Shown here in pieces: positions 5,236 through 5,708 of a stretch of DNA of 5,708 nt. Source of the DNA: Chloroflexota bacterium. Lineage in GTDB: Bacteria; Chloroflexota; Anaerolineae; 4572-78; J111. The stretch spans positions 1 through 5,708 of the forward strand of contig RFJF01000267.1 in the NCBI GenBank assembly GCA_003695455.1, written 5' to 3'. Position 1 is the stretch's first letter. Each line of letters begins with the position of its first letter. The notes beneath the pieces are model-generated. The model had not been told where the DNA came from. It searched no databases and saw only the letters and a list, made by a program, of their open reading frames with translations. The position numbers were made by a program, and so were the translations under genes.

Positions 5236-5708
5236 GGCCTGTTTTTATTTTTGCCCCCTACTGGATGGGCAACTTCAGCCCGCCCCGCGCCGCCGTGGCC
5301 CGCCACAACTGGCGGGTTATTGCCACGCCGCTGCCCAACGGAACCCCCACCGAGCGCATGGGCGCCCTCTGTTCGGTGCTGGCCGATGAAGTAGCCGCCG
5401 TACGGGCCAAAGGCGATTTGCCGGTTGCAATTGTGGGTGACTGCACCCTGAGCATTGGCGTGGCCGCCGCACTCCAGCGTGAGTCTGCGGATTTCACGCT
5501 GGTCTGGTTTGATGCCCACGGCGATTTTAACACCCACCAGACATCGCCCAGCGGATTTATCGGCGGTATGCCGCTGGCTATGCTGTGCGGGCGCGGCGAG
5601 CAAACCATTGTTGCCGGCGCCGGGGCATCGGTTTTGCCGGAAGCCAACATAATTTTGACCGATGCCCGCGACCTTGACCCCAAAGAGGCCCCGGCCGTGG
5701 CCCAATCG
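5232..5708 (+). CDS. Arginase/agmatinase superfamily (ureohydrolase) protein, 3' end missing
   Basis: 159 codons are visible and the frame is still open at the window end; family members usually have about 270-320 residues, so roughly half is missing. The start is GTG 5232, because the first strand (RPVFIFAPYWMGN) begins before the first ATG at 5265. The metal-site motif W92-F-D-A-H-G-D-F-N-T101 supplies D94, H96 and D98, matching Asp124, His126 and Asp128 of rat arginase I. SPSGFIGGMP follows, with S107 matching Ser137. The DARDLDP stretch near 144-150 is also typical. Two differences stand out. The usual GGDH is VGDC (68-71), with Cys71 in place of the first Mn-binding His. The His141 position of arginase is Gly (G111). 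It probably hydrolyses a guanidino or similar C-N bond, but arginine or agmatine cannot be assumed. The second metal motif (DxD) lies beyond the window. It is coupled to the acetyltransferase gene. Confidence 0.85.
   Translation, partial: MRPVFIFAPYWMGNFSPPRAAVARHNWRVIATPLPNGTPTERMGALCSVLADEVAAVRAKGDLPVAIVGDCTLSIGVAAALQRESADFTLVWFDAHGDFNTHQTSPSGFIGGMPLAMLCGRGEQTIVAGAGASVLPEANIILTDARDLDPKEAPAVAQS

Noticed and set aside
5169..5705. 178-codon open frame on the minus strand
   Set aside because: It overlaps the acetyltransferase end and the arginase-family gene, whose metal-binding motifs are unmistakable on the + strand.
1..5708. CRISPR array, tRNA, rRNA or insertion sequence
   Set aside because: The repeats present are 7-15 bases with no unique spacers, no transposase-like protein or long terminal inverted repeats were seen, and no tRNA or rRNA signature was recognised by eye.

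Overview
The window is a moderately GC-rich, densely coded stretch with every supported gene on the + strand: five complete genes and one cut off by the right edge. The gene style suggests a Chloroflexota (Anaerolineae-like) or similar environmental bacterium. The signs are the homocysteine methyltransferase/MTHFR fusion, DinB and peroxidase-related proteins, a uncharacterised-type arginase-family protein, and degenerate 7-8 bp tandem repeats between genes. This assignment is an inference from style, not a marker-based result.

Layout: a near-consensus promoter (6-34) and a strong ribosome binding site precede a hypothetical protein (84-704) with a basic patch, a Pro/Ala linker and a winged-helix-like C-terminus. 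A repeat-filled spacer (705-792) leads to the bifunctional homocysteine S-methyltransferase/methylenetetrahydrofolate reductase (793-2649). Its stop overlaps the start of a double-DinB-domain protein (2646-3584). A 150-base spacer with an imperfect hairpin and an 8-bp tandem repeat leads to an AhpD/carboxymuconolactone-decarboxylase-type protein (3735-4331). After 106 bases with a weak promoter comes a GNAT acetyltransferase (4438-5235). Its stop overlaps the GTG start of an arginase-superfamily protein (5232 to the window end).

The main discovery is the AhpD-like gene. Its reading frame holds one in-frame TGA (3990-3992), exactly where this family has the second cysteine of its CxxC active site. 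The frame continues intact for 112 codons and encodes the conserved rest of the fold. The Glu-Cys-X-His spacing of AhpD enzymes is kept exactly (E71, C83, U86, H90). A stem-loop with a G in its apical loop starts at the right distance after the TGA. This is best read as a selenoprotein with a CxxU redox centre, which routine annotation would split into two fragments or call a pseudogene. Elsewhere in the window TGA acts as an ordinary stop and Trp is TGG.

Functional themes are one-carbon/methionine metabolism (MTHFR fusion), likely metal-dependent thiol-type chemistry (DinB), thiol/selenol peroxide reduction (AhpD-like), and a translationally coupled acetyltransferase-ureohydrolase pair. Whether these act together cannot be told from the sequence.
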